64,000 bases of DNA from an uncultured Chlorobiota bacterium (lineage in GTDB: Bacteria > Bacteroidota > Bacteroidia > Bacteroidales > JAADGE01). Shown here one piece after another: positions 1 through 8,488 of the stretch. Position numbers and translations under genes: made by a program. A model generated the notes under the pieces. The model searched no databases, was not told the origin of the DNA, and saw only the letters and a list, made by a program, of their open reading frames with translations. The stretch covers positions 62,001 through 126,000 of the forward strand of contig CAMZKL010000040.1 in NCBI GenBank assembly GCA_947311255.1. The letters run 5' to 3'. Each line of letters begins with the position of its first letter. The stretch's first letter is position 1.

Positions 1-186
1 ATCAGAAAAGAATTATTTCAAAACAACATCTTTCTTCCAATACATTGGATTTCAGGCTATTACAATAGAAAATCGAAAATGTCAAAAGAAATGGCTGACA
101 ATGAAATATCTCTAATAATTGACCAAAGATATTCAGAAGATGCCATGATATTTCAAATTAAAACTTTAATTTCATTAATAAATTAA
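1..186 (+). CDS. C-terminal end of a PLP-dependent aminotransferase-like protein (partial)
   Basis: The window opens inside a reading frame that runs in frame 1 to a TAA at 184-186, leaving 61 residues. The tail has an LPIHW segment and later DQRYSEDAM, which resembles the C-terminus of DegT/DnrJ-type sugar aminotransferases (pattern P-x-DQRY-x-x-DM). These often occur in surface polysaccharide clusters, and the next genes fit that setting. The catalytic lysine and the whole PLP domain lie outside the window, so the family call rests on the tail alone. It could be the LegC-type aminotransferase of the nonulosonic acid pathway, but the tail is too short to decide. Confidence 0.5.
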   Translation: MRKELFQNNIFLPIHWISGYYNRKSKMSKEMADNEISLIIDQRYSEDAMIFQIKTLISLIN

Positions 187-213
187 AAACGTTTAAATTT
201 ATAAATTTTTCAA

Positions 214-1290
214 ATGATTTCAGAAAACAACCATAAAATATTAACAACTAAAGAGAAACAATCTTGGAATCATTATCTTGAAAAACTCCCAATAGACAAA
301 CAAGATATATATTATACACCTAATTATTACAAAATTTATGAAAACTATGGAGATGGAAAAGCATATTGCTTTGTTTTTCAAGAAGAAAATAGCATTGCAA
401 TTTATCCTTTTTTAAAAAATAGCATAAATAAACTTGGATATGATTTAGAAACTGAATACTATGACATTCAGGGGGCTTATGGATACAATGGAATTATTTC
501 AAATAATTACGAAAAGTCTTTTAAAAATAAGTTTTTCAAAGAATTTGAAAAATATTGCAATAGTGAAAATATAATTGCAGAATTTACACGATTTCATCCA
601 CTTATAAAAAATCATATGTTTACATCAGAAAAAATGGATGTTTTTTTAGACAGAAAAACTGTTTTTTTGGATGTAACAAAAAAAAATGATGAAATATGGG
701 CAAACTCATATTCCTCAAATAATAGGAATATGATTAGAAAAGCTTTAAAAAACAATATTAAAATTTTTGAAAGTAAAAATAAGGATAGTTATATTGAATT
801 TTATAAAATATATACTGAAACAATGAAAAATGTTGGGTCAGAGAAATATTTATTTTTCAATGAAAACTATTTTATAGATTTTATTAATTTACTTCCTTCA
901 AATCACAAACTTATTCTTGCAAAAATTGATAATCAAATAGTTGGCGGAATGATATTAATGTTTTCAAAAAATTTTGCACACTATCATTTATCCTCTCGAA
1001 AAGCAAAATATGGCAAATTTGCCTTAAATAATCTATTTTTAGATTATGCTATTAAAGAAGCAAAAAAAGAAGGCTGTAAACTATTTCATTTTGGAGGAGG
1101 AACAAACTCAGACCCAAAAAATTCTTTATTAAAATTTAAATTAAATTTTTCAAAAGACAAATCAAACTTTTATTTTGGAAAAAAAATTTACAACTTTGAA
1201 GTATATAATAAAATCATTAATATTTGGGAACAGAATAATAAAAATAAAAAAGAATCTTTAAAAAAAGTTCTTTTAAGGTACAGAATGTAA
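214..1290 (+). CDS. FemAB/GNAT-fold acyltransferase-like protein
   Basis: This 358-residue soluble protein has no signal peptide. Its layout resembles the FemAB-like/CelD-like double-GNAT proteins common in Bacteroidota polysaccharide loci. An N-terminal half with YYTPNYYKIYENYG is followed by a C-terminal GNAT-like half with NRNMIRKALKNN, then KIDNQIVGGMILMFS, then FHFGGGTNSDP. The family transfers aminoacyl or acyl groups; here an N-acyl transfer to an amino sugar of the surface glycan is an inference from position between an aminotransferase-like gene and neuB. It starts 27 bases after the previous stop and is followed by a 184-base gap containing a diverged repeat copy. The substrate is unknown. 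Confidence 0.6.
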   Translation: MISENNHKILTTKEKQSWNHYLEKLPIDKQDIYYTPNYYKIYENYGDGKAYCFVFQEENSIAIYPFLKNSINKLGYDLETEYYDIQGAYGYNGIISNNYEKSFKNKFFKEFEKYCNSENIIAEFTRFHPLIKNHMFTSEKMDVFLDRKTVFLDVTKKNDEIWANSYSSNNRNMIRKALKNNIKIFESKNKDSYIEFYKIYTETMKNVGSEKYLFFNENYFIDFINLLPSNHKLILAKIDNQIVGGMILMFSKNFAHYHLSSRKAKYGKFALNNLFLDYAIKEAKKEGCKLFHFGGGTNSDPKNSLLKFKLNFSKDKSNFYFGKKIYNFEVYNKIINIWEQNNKNKKESLKKVLLRYRM

Positions 1291-1315
1291 TTGAATTAAA
1301 CAATAAGGCTCTAAT

Positions 1316-1474
1316 TTCAAATATTTTGACACCCAAGGACATACTTATTAACTTAGCAAACAGGTTTCATACACAACAAAGTAAATGTTTATATGTGCAA
1401 ATGAAAACAATTATTGCAAATATAAATATTTAAACAACTCATTAAATATCAGTTAATTATACACTTTCAAACAG
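1316..1474 (+). repeat. Start-codon-anchored repeat, copy 1 (most diverged)
   Basis: This fills the gap before neuB. It shares with the other copies a TTTTGACACCCAAGGACAT block near its left end, TATGTGCA in the middle, AAAACAATTATT to the right, and AATATCAGTTAATTA just before the neuB start. Like every copy it ends immediately before an ATGAAA start codon and points in the direction of the following gene. It is the least conserved of the five; the initial ATGAAACACCC part is not recognisable. The other copies lie at 14205-14375, 32355-32517, 44397-44567 and 55504-55674. Confidence 0.6.
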
Positions 1475-2479
1475 ATGAAAAAAACAATAATAATAGCAGA
1501 AGCAGGTGTAAACCATAATGGAAGTTTAAAATCTGCAAAAAAACTTATTGATGTTGCAGTTGAAGCAGGTGCAGATTATGTTAAATTCCAAACCTTCAAA
1601 ACAGAATTTGTAGTATCTAAAAAAGCCAAGAAAGCAGAATATCAAAAACAAACAACTAACTCAGAAGAATCTCAATATGAGATGATTAAAAAACTAGAAC
1701 TTAATAAGGAAGCACATGTTGAACTAATTAAATATTGTAAAAAAAAACATATAAAATTTTTGTCCACACCTTTTGACCTGTTCAGTATTGATTTACTTTT
1801 TGATTTAGGAGTTGAATTATATAAAATTCCTTCTGGAGAAATTACAAATTATCCATATCTAAAAAAAATTGCAAATAAAAAGCTACCAGTAATATTATCT
1901 ACCGGAATGGCAAATATGTCTGAAATTAAAGAGGCATTAGGCATACTTTTAAGAAATGGATTAAATATTAAACAAATAACAATACTCCATGCAAATACAG
2001 AATATCCTACTCCAATAGAAGATGTAAATCTAAAAGCAATGCTAACAATAGGACAAACTTTTAATACTAAATTTGGATATTCAGACCATACTTTAGGAAT
2101 TGAAATTCCAATAGCAGCAACTGCAATGGGAGCTTCTGTTATTGAAAAACATTTTACATTATCTAGAGAAATGGAAGGGCCGGACCATAAAGCAAGTTTA
2201 GAACCAAAACAACTAAAAGCAATGGTTACAGCAATTAGAAATATTGACTTAGCAATGGGTAGCGGAATAAAAAAACCTTCTCCATCTGAAATAAAAAATA
2301 TCATAATTGCACGAAAAAGTATTACTGCAAACTCTGATATTAAAAAAGGTACTATATTTACAGAAAAAAATATAACAGTAAAAAGACCCGGAAATGGAAT
2401 TTCTCCCATGAAATGGGATGAAGTTATAGGCACAAAAGCTGTAACTGATTTTAATGAAGATGACTTAATAACTTTATAA
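1475..2479 (+). CDS. neuB: NeuB-family nonulosonic acid synthase (sialic/legionaminic acid synthase)
   Basis: This enzyme condenses phosphoenolpyruvate with an N-acetylated mannosamine-type hexose to make a nine-carbon nonulosonic acid. The 334 residues match the usual NeuB length. The N-terminal TIM barrel (about 1-245) starts with IAEAGVNHNG and carries KFQTFKTE, SDHTLGIEIP and IEKHFTL, all typical of the family. The C-terminal SAF/antifreeze-like domain (about 275-334) includes ARKSITA, KRPGNGISP and the end of the fold. It begins right after repeat copy 1, and its stop codon is directly followed by the neuC start, so the two are co-translated. Sequence alone does not separate sialic from legionaminic acid; the PtmE-like gene two places downstream favours the legionaminic branch. 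Confidence 0.9.
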   Translation: MKKTIIIAEAGVNHNGSLKSAKKLIDVAVEAGADYVKFQTFKTEFVVSKKAKKAEYQKQTTNSEESQYEMIKKLELNKEAHVELIKYCKKKHIKFLSTPFDLFSIDLLFDLGVELYKIPSGEITNYPYLKKIANKKLPVILSTGMANMSEIKEALGILLRNGLNIKQITILHANTEYPTPIEDVNLKAMLTIGQTFNTKFGYSDHTLGIEIPIAATAMGASVIEKHFTLSREMEGPDHKASLEPKQLKAMVTAIRNIDLAMGSGIKKPSPSEIKNIIIARKSITANSDIKKGTIFTEKNITVKRPGNGISPMKWDEVIGTKAVTDFNEDDLITL

Positions 2480-3583
2480 ATGAAAATAGGAATCTTAACA
2501 AGTACACGTGCAGATTTTGGAATGTATATTCCTTTAATTGAAGAACTTTTAAACGATTCTTTTTTTAAAACAGAACTAATCGTTTTTGGTTCTCACCTTT
2601 CAAAAAATAAAGGCTACACAATAAACGAAATTAAAAATCAGGGCTATACTGTTAAACACAAGATAGATACGCAAGTTAATGGAGATACACCCTATGACAT
2701 ATCAAAGTCAATAGGTGAAACAATTACTCTTTTTGCAGACTTTTGGAATAAAAATTCTTTTGATTTAATTATAGCTTTGGGAGACAGGTACGAAATGTTA
2801 GCTGCTGTTCTTTCTGCAAGTACTTTTAATATTAAAATAGCACATCTATATGCTGGCGAAACCACTTTGGGAGCAATTGACAATGCGTACAGACATAGCA
2901 TTTCTCTAATGTCTGAATACCTATTCGTTTCTACAGAAAACTACAAAAAAAGAGCTGAAGAAATAAACCTACAACCAAAAAAAGTTTTTAATGTAGGAGC
3001 CCTAAGTATTGACAATTTAAAAAGTTCCAAATTTCTATCTAAAAAACAGTTTTTTAAAACTTTTAATATTGATTTATCAAAACCATCTATACTATCAACA
3101 TTCCATCCTGAAACAGTTTCATTTAATAAAAATGAATTTTACATAAAAGAATTATTAAATGCTTTTGAAGAATTAAGGTATAAATATCAAATAATTATAA
3201 CTATGCCAAATTCCGATACAATGGGATTATTAATTAGAAAAGAAATTAAAAAATTTGCTGAAAATAAAGATGAAATAATACTTATTGAATCTTTTGGAAT
3301 GAAAGGATACTTAACTTGTATGAAACATTGTAAAATGTTGATAGGAAACACATCAAGCGGTTTTGGAGAAGCAGCTTTTTTTCCAAAATGGGTAATAAAT
3401 TTAGGAAATAGGCAAAAAGGAAGAATTTTAACAGAAAATATAAAAACAATACCAATAAAAAAAGATTTGATTATTAAAACTGTTAATAATATTGAAAACT
3501 CTACATTACCGGAAGACTGTAACATATATGGAAACGGAGATTCTGCAATAAAAATAATAAAAATTTTAAAAAGTTTAAACTAA
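2480..3583 (+). CDS. neuC: NeuC-family hydrolysing nucleotide-sugar 2-epimerase
   Basis: Hydrolysing 2-epimerases of this family release ManNAc from UDP-GlcNAc, or the 2,4-diacetamido analogue from a UDP/GDP sugar in legionaminic acid synthesis (LegG). At 367 residues it has the full two-Rossmann GT-B-like fold. Visible motifs are TSTRADFGMY at the N-terminus, ALGDRYEMLAA near residue 95, HLYAGETT near 120, TFHPETV near 210 and GNTSSGFGEA near 290. The ATG follows the neuB TAA with no gap. Order neuB-neuC-CBS/NTPase-neuA is a complete activation branch. Whether the natural donor is UDP- or GDP-linked cannot be told from the sequence. Confidence 0.88.
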   Translation: MKIGILTSTRADFGMYIPLIEELLNDSFFKTELIVFGSHLSKNKGYTINEIKNQGYTVKHKIDTQVNGDTPYDISKSIGETITLFADFWNKNSFDLIIALGDRYEMLAAVLSASTFNIKIAHLYAGETTLGAIDNAYRHSISLMSEYLFVSTENYKKRAEEINLQPKKVFNVGALSIDNLKSSKFLSKKQFFKTFNIDLSKPSILSTFHPETVSFNKNEFYIKELLNAFEELRYKYQIIITMPNSDTMGLLIRKEIKKFAENKDEIILIESFGMKGYLTCMKHCKMLIGNTSSGFGEAAFFPKWVINLGNRQKGRILTENIKTIPIKKDLIIKTVNNIENSTLPEDCNIYGNGDSAIKIIKILKSLN

Positions 3584-3592
3584 AAAAATATT

Positions 3593-4630
3593 TTGGAAAA
3601 ATACACAATTCATAAAAGCAAAACAATAATTGATGCCTTAAAAAAACTCAACAATTTGCCTTCATTATTAACAGTTTTTGTAATTGATAATGAAAAAAAA
3701 GTCATAGGAACACTAACTGACGGAGACATAAGAAGAGGAATAATAAAAGGATTAAAGATTGAAGATAACTTAGAACTTTTTATTTTTAAAAATTTTAGTT
3801 TCTTAATTGATGGAGAAGATAACTTTTCAAAACTAAAAGAATTTAGAAACAGAAAACTCAAAGCAGTTCCTTTATTAAATAAAAATAATCAATTATTAAA
3901 AATCTACAATTTTTCAGAAATAAAATCAATACTTCCTGTTGATGCAGTTATTATGGCAGGAGGCAAAGGAATACGATTACGCCCATTAACTAAAAAAACA
4001 CCAAAACCTCTTTTAAAAATTGGAAACAAAGAAATAATTGCCTATAACTTCGACAGACTTTTTCAGTATGGAATTAATAACCAGCACATTACAACCAACT
4101 ACCTTTCCAAGCAGATAGAATATTTTTGTAAAAACTACAATAAAGAAATAAATTTCAATTTGGTGCAAGAACCAAAACTTCTTGGAACAGCAGGAGCATT
4201 AAGTTTGATTGAGGACTTTAAAAATGACACAATTCTTTTAATGAACTCAGATTTGCTTACCAATATTGATTATGAAGATTTTTATAAAACATTTCTATCG
4301 AAAAATGCAGATATGCTAGTGGCATCAATTCCATATAAAATAAATTTACCTTATGCAGTATTTGAAGCAGAAAACAGAAATGTTACATCTTTAAAAGAAA
4401 AACCGAACTATACATATTATGCAAATGCCGGCATTTATTTATTCAAAAAAAAGATGCTAAAAATAATACCAAAAGGTAAAGTATATAATGCAACAGACTT
4501 TATGGAAGAAATTATTAATTTAAAAATGAAATTAATACACTACCCTATTCGAGGTTATTGGCTGGACATTGGAAAACACGAGGATTTTGAAAAAGCACAA
4601 AAAGACATTTCGCATATTAATTGGGATTAA
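3593..4630 (+). CDS. CBS-domain sugar-1-phosphate nucleotidyltransferase, PtmE-like
   Basis: Two domains are visible in 345 residues. A CBS pair occupies about 1-110 (VIGTLTDGDIRRG and later KAVPLLNKNNQLLKI). A nucleotidyltransferase follows (about 115-345) with the signature AVIMAGGKGIRLRPLT and the lysine-containing TPKPLLKIGNKEI. The same domain order occurs in Campylobacter PtmE, a glucosamine-1-phosphate guanylyltransferase that feeds GDP-sugars into legionaminic acid synthesis. By analogy it would supply the GDP-linked precursor for NeuC and NeuB here; that is inference. The start is TTG, nine bases after the neuC stop, because no ATG precedes the CBS domain in frame. It lies nine bases before neuA. 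Confidence 0.8.
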   Translation: MEKYTIHKSKTIIDALKKLNNLPSLLTVFVIDNEKKVIGTLTDGDIRRGIIKGLKIEDNLELFIFKNFSFLIDGEDNFSKLKEFRNRKLKAVPLLNKNNQLLKIYNFSEIKSILPVDAVIMAGGKGIRLRPLTKKTPKPLLKIGNKEIIAYNFDRLFQYGINNQHITTNYLSKQIEYFCKNYNKEINFNLVQEPKLLGTAGALSLIEDFKNDTILLMNSDLLTNIDYEDFYKTFLSKNADMLVASIPYKINLPYAVFEAENRNVTSLKEKPNYTYYANAGIYLFKKKMLKIIPKGKVYNATDFMEEIINLKMKLIHYPIRGYWLDIGKHEDFEKAQKDISHINWD

Positions 4631-4639
4631 TAAAGATTT

Positions 4640-5338
4640 ATGTTAAATAATAAGAAAATTTTAGCAATAATTCCGGCAAGAGGAGGCAGTAAACGCTTAA
4701 AAAACAAAAACATACTCAAACTTGCAGGAAAACCACTTATAAACTGGACAATTGAAGCTGCAATAAACTCGCAATACATTGACAATGTTTTAGTTACAAC
4801 AGATAGCGAAAACATTTCTAAAATAGCAATAAAATGTGGAGCTTCTGTCCCAAGTCTCAGGCCTAAACACCTTGCAAAAGATACAACTTCAAGTTTTGAT
4901 GTTGTTGAATACTGCATTAACAATCTTAATGAAAAATTTGATATACTCATACTTCTTCAGCCCACATCGCCATTGAGAAACAATATTGATATTGATGATG
5001 CTTTAATATTTTTTGAAAAGAAAAATGCAAAAGCAGTTGTATCGGTATGTGAAACTGAGCACTCTCCTCTTTGGTCAAACACTTTGCCTAATGATTTTAG
5101 TATGGACAAATTTATAAAAAAAGAAAATGTAAATATTAGATCGCAAGACCTCCCAACTTATTATAGGCTAAATGGTGCAATTTATATTTCAAATATTAAA
5201 GACCTACTTTTCCAAAAACAATTTATATTAAAACAGAAAACTTATGCCTACATAATGTCGCAAGAAAAATCTGTTGATATTGATAATAAATTAGATTTTT
5301 TAATAGCAGAAGCTGTAATTAATCAATCTCAAAAATAA
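4640..5338 (+). CDS. neuA: CMP-nonulosonic acid synthetase (acylneuraminate cytidylyltransferase)
   Basis: It activates the nonulosonic acid with CTP to the CMP-sugar donor used by transferases. The 232-residue single-domain protein starts with the P-loop-like signature AIIPARGGSKRLKNKNI, followed by LAGKPLINWTIEAA, TTDSENIS, LQPTSPLR and YYRLNGAIY, all diagnostic of the NeuA family. It is soluble, with no extra SGNH esterase domain. It follows the PtmE-like gene by nine bases and its stop lies two bases before the next start, so the block is tightly coupled. The CMP-sugar it makes is presumably the substrate of the adjacent candidate transferase at 5341. Confidence 0.92.
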   Translation: MLNNKKILAIIPARGGSKRLKNKNILKLAGKPLINWTIEAAINSQYIDNVLVTTDSENISKIAIKCGASVPSLRPKHLAKDTTSSFDVVEYCINNLNEKFDILILLQPTSPLRNNIDIDDALIFFEKKNAKAVVSVCETEHSPLWSNTLPNDFSMDKFIKKENVNIRSQDLPTYYRLNGAIYISNIKDLLFQKQFILKQKTYAYIMSQEKSVDIDNKLDFLIAEAVINQSQK

Positions 5339-5340
5339 GT

Positions 5341-6468
5341 ATGTTCTTAAAACTACTAAATAAAATAAACAATAATCTTTTAAGTTATTCTTTAAAAGAC
5401 AGAATTGGTTTTTTTGAAAAAGAAATGAAATTTATTAACTCATTAAATAAGCCAAAAGATTTATTTGAACGTTCTTATTTTCAATACAAAGCTCAAAAAT
5501 TTATTATTGGAAATTATAAGTTTATAATTTTAAATATATTTTTATTTCCTTTGGTTTTCATTGTCATATTCCTTTGGATTTTTAAGTTCTTTTTTCCTAT
5601 TTATAAAATTAAAAAAACTAAAAATAAGATCCTAACTGATATAGCAATTCCTGAAACAATACCTAATGAGTTAATAAAAAACAAAAAACAAACACCATTT
5701 ATAAATAAATTTTCAATATCTAAAACCGAAATATTATTTATCTCTAAATTAACAAAGAGATATTGGAACGAGCCATATTTTTTGTTAAAAAACATTGCAA
5801 AAATTTTAATATATTCTAAAAACATTAAACTTGTTAAACCCTCTGAAATAATTGTTCAAAACGAATATTCATTCACTTCATCTATTTTAACAGAATTTTG
5901 TCGCACATATAAAATTCTTCACATAAATGTTATGCATGGAGAAAAGCTACTACTAATTAGAGATTCCTTTTTTGAATATGACAAATGCTACGTCTGGAAT
6001 AAACATTATAAAAACATTTTTATTGAACTAAAAGCAAACCCGAAACAATTTATTATTAAAATGCCGGAAGACTTTTGTAAATATTCAAATGAAGGAAAAA
6101 GCAAAAATAAGAAAAAATACTATCTTAATGGTAGTGAAACACTTAAAGACATATTAATTATTAAAAACAAAATCCCTAATATTATTTTTAGACCTCATCC
6201 TATCTACAGCAAAACTGAACTTTTAACTAAAAACAAAATAAATTTTGAAGCCCCGTTAGACAATAGCATTAATAACTCTATTTCAGAATCGAAAATTGTT
6301 TGTGCAAAATATTCAACAGTACTTTTTCAAGCATGGCTTATGGGCACTAAAGTAATTATTGATGACCTAACAGATAATAAACTTTTTATGGAATTAAAAG
6401 AAAGAAAATATTTCTTATTAACTCAAAACGTTCAACTTTTATCAGATTTTAGACTTGATAAATTTTAA
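5341..6468 (+). CDS. Candidate CMP-nonulosonic acid transferase (polysialyltransferase-like GT-B)
   Basis: I do not recognise the family with certainty. The 375-residue protein has one strongly hydrophobic stretch (about residues 60-90), then a soluble domain. Three features resemble GT-B sialyl/Kdo-type transferases: a His-Gly turn at H199-G200, an RPHP motif at 284-287, and a Ser-Thr motif at S325-T326 in AKYSTVLFQAWLMG. HP and S motifs are the hallmarks of bacterial polysialyltransferases. It directly follows neuA (two-base gap), the expected place for the enzyme that uses the CMP-sugar. Most likely it adds the nonulosonic acid to the repeat unit; alternatives are another capsule transferase of the same fold. 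No close homologue is claimed. Confidence 0.5.
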   Translation: MFLKLLNKINNNLLSYSLKDRIGFFEKEMKFINSLNKPKDLFERSYFQYKAQKFIIGNYKFIILNIFLFPLVFIVIFLWIFKFFFPIYKIKKTKNKILTDIAIPETIPNELIKNKKQTPFINKFSISKTEILFISKLTKRYWNEPYFLLKNIAKILIYSKNIKLVKPSEIIVQNEYSFTSSILTEFCRTYKILHINVMHGEKLLLIRDSFFEYDKCYVWNKHYKNIFIELKANPKQFIIKMPEDFCKYSNEGKSKNKKKYYLNGSETLKDILIIKNKIPNIIFRPHPIYSKTELLTKNKINFEAPLDNSINNSISESKIVCAKYSTVLFQAWLMGTKVIIDDLTDNKLFMELKERKYFLLTQNVQLLSDFRLDKF

Positions 6469-6481
6469 AACTTTATATTTG
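6455..6481 (+). promoter_or_regulatory. Possible Bacteroidota-type promoter before the flippase gene
   Basis: A TATATTTG box (6474-6481) fits the Bacteroidota -7 consensus TAnnTTTG, with a TTG at 6455-6457, 16 bases upstream, slightly short of the usual spacing. It would allow separate transcription of the flippase part of the cluster, though a small hairpin follows directly. Confidence 0.25.
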
Positions 6482-6490
6482 TAAATTATT

Positions 6491-6513
6491 CTGTGAATAT
6501 ACACAGCTTTTTT
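6491..6513 (+). terminator. Small terminator-like hairpin inside the polysaccharide operon
   Basis: A five-base stem (CTGTG / CACAG) with a six-base loop is followed by a run of six T. The stem is short, so it may only attenuate read-through from the neu block into the flippase gene. Confidence 0.3.
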
Positions 6514-6527
6514 AATATTTTAAACAC

Positions 6528-7811
6528 TTGATACAATCTTTAAAGAATAAACTACAGAATAATTCATTATTCAAATCACTCAGTGTTTATACTACTGCAA
6601 ATCTTTTAAATGCAGGGATTCCATTTTTTCTTTTACCTATTTTAACAACTTATTTATCAACAAGCGACTACGGAATTCTTACAAATTTTCAAGTTTTATT
6701 AAGTTTTTCTATTCCTTTTATAATTTATGGTGTTGATGGTGCTGTATTAAGACAATACATTGACAAAGAACAAGTTAAATTTGCAAATTATCTCACAAAT
6801 ACTATTTACATTATAATAGCAGGAACTGCTACATATTCAATTGTTATTTATATTTTTAGAAACCAAATATCAGGCTTAACTGAAATTCCTGTTAAATGGA
6901 TATTCTTAATTATTCCTCTTGCATTTTTCACAGGAATAATAAATGTAGTTTTGGCACTTTGGAGAGCACAAATAAAAGCTATAAGATATAGTGTCTTTAA
7001 AATTCTAAAAACTATTCTAGACCTATCTTTATCAATTGTCTTAATTATTTATGTTTACACATCTTGGGAAAGTAGAATTTCAGCTCAAATAATTGCAACA
7101 ATAATAATAGGTTTACTCATTATTTATTTCTTATTTAAAGAAAAATATATAAGCCTAAAACTTAATAAAGAATATATTAAAAGTGCATTAAGCTACGGAG
7201 CTCCATTAATTCCTCATACAATAGGAGCTGTTATAATTGCACTTTCAGACAGATTGTTTATAACAAAAATGGTTGGTATTTCAGACGTAGGAATTTATAG
7301 TGCAGGATACCAAATTGGTGCTGTAATTTTATTATTTCAAGATTCTTTTAATCAAGCATGGGTTCCATGGCTGTTTCAAAAACTAAAAGAAAATAACTTT
7401 ATTACAAAATTAAAAATTGTTAAGTTTACTTATATTTATTTTGTAGCAATTATAATTTTAGTCCTTATTTTAACTTTTATTGCACCATTTATTGTAGATG
7501 TATTTCTAGGCAAAGACTTTCGTTCAGCCGAACAATTTATTTTTTGGATTGCTTTGGGTTTTGCATTCAATGGGATGTATAAAATGGTAGTTAATTATTT
7601 GTTTTATTTAAAACGAACTAAAATCATTGGATTAATAACTATTAGTGTTGCAATATTAAATATTATTTTAAATTATTTTTTTATAAGTTTGAACGGTACT
7701 ATTGGCGCTGCACAAGCAACTGCAACATCATTCTTTGTTCTATTTATTGTAGTTTGGATTATAAGTGCAAAGAAATACAAAATGCCTTGGTTTTATTTCT
7801 TGAAAAAATAA
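6528..7811 (+). CDS. Wzx-type oligosaccharide flippase (MOP superfamily)
   Basis: This 427-residue protein is almost entirely hydrophobic, with about 12 to 14 predicted membrane segments, and belongs to the polysaccharide biosynthesis (Polysacc_synt/MATE-like) fold. The N-terminus has YTTANLLNAGIPFFLLPILT, the typical first helix of Wzx-like flippases, and the middle has SYGAPLIPHTIGAVII and DRLFITKMVG, both family features. It would move the undecaprenyl-linked repeat unit across the inner membrane for the polymerase-like gene at 10449. The start is TTG, chosen because no ATG lies before the first membrane helix. It is 60 bases after the candidate transferase. Confidence 0.85.
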   Translation: MIQSLKNKLQNNSLFKSLSVYTTANLLNAGIPFFLLPILTTYLSTSDYGILTNFQVLLSFSIPFIIYGVDGAVLRQYIDKEQVKFANYLTNTIYIIIAGTATYSIVIYIFRNQISGLTEIPVKWIFLIIPLAFFTGIINVVLALWRAQIKAIRYSVFKILKTILDLSLSIVLIIYVYTSWESRISAQIIATIIIGLLIIYFLFKEKYISLKLNKEYIKSALSYGAPLIPHTIGAVIIALSDRLFITKMVGISDVGIYSAGYQIGAVILLFQDSFNQAWVPWLFQKLKENNFITKLKIVKFTYIYFVAIIILVLILTFIAPFIVDVFLGKDFRSAEQFIFWIALGFAFNGMYKMVVNYLFYLKRTKIIGLITISVAILNIILNYFFISLNGTIGAAQATATSFFVLFIVVWIISAKKYKMPWFYFLKK

Positions 7812-7846
7812 ATTGACAAAAATTAATATTAAAAATTCTCTTTTAT

Positions 7847-8482
7847 ATGATAAGCAAATTTAAAAAAGTATTAGTTTTAGCTCCCCACACTGACGATGGT
7901 GAACTTGGAGCAGGAGGAACAATTGCAAAACTAATTGAAAACAATGCAAATGTTTACTATGCTGCTTTTTCAACAGCAGAAGAATCTGTTCCCAAAGGAA
8001 TGCCGAAAAATATTTTAAAAACAGAAGTGAAGGCTGCGGTTAAACAACTCGGAATTAAAGAGGAAAACTTGCTAATTTTCAATTATAAAGTAAGGAAACT
8101 AAACTATAGAAGACAAGAAATTCTAGAAGATTTAATAAATATAAGAAAAGATATTAATCCTGAACTTATTTTAATGCCATCTCTAAATGATATTCATCAA
8201 GACCACCTAACAATTGCACAAGAAGGTTTAAGAGCATTTAAAACAAAAACAATTCTTGGATATGAACTAATTTGGAACAATTTAAGTTTTAATACTACTT
8301 CTTTTGTAAAATTAAAAAAAGAACATATAGAAAAAAAATATAGAGCGTTACAAAACTATAAATCTCAAAAAGACAGAGAATATATGTCGAAAGAATTTAT
8401 ATTTGCCCTTGCAAAAACAAGAGGTGTTCAAATAGGAACTAAATATGCTGAAAGTTTTGAAGTTATTAGATTTGTAATGTAA
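7847..8482 (+). CDS. PIG-L/LmbE-family deacetylase
   Basis: PIG-L enzymes are zinc-dependent N-deacetylases acting on N-acetylglucosaminyl groups. The N-terminal metal-binding motif APHTDDGELGAGGTIAKL (A-P-H-x-D-D) and the later HQDH motif near residue 125 supply the zinc ligands and catalytic aspartate. At 211 residues it is of normal length for the small family members. In Bacteroidota polysaccharide loci such genes commonly pair with a WbqC-like gene, as here (six-base gap to the next gene). Likely it deacetylates an amino sugar in the glycan; the actual substrate is not readable from the sequence. Confidence 0.82.
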   Translation: MISKFKKVLVLAPHTDDGELGAGGTIAKLIENNANVYYAAFSTAEESVPKGMPKNILKTEVKAAVKQLGIKEENLLIFNYKVRKLNYRRQEILEDLINIRKDINPELILMPSLNDIHQDHLTIAQEGLRAFKTKTILGYELIWNNLSFNTTSFVKLKKEHIEKKYRALQNYKSQKDREYMSKEFIFALAKTRGVQIGTKYAESFEVIRFVM

Positions 8483-8488
8483 ATTAAT

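Noticed and set aside
1849..2433. Long open frame on the minus strand inside neuB
   Set aside because: It is the mirror of the clearly coding neuB frame, with the hydrophobic, Ile/Ser-rich composition typical of antisense frames, and has no motif or homologue pattern.
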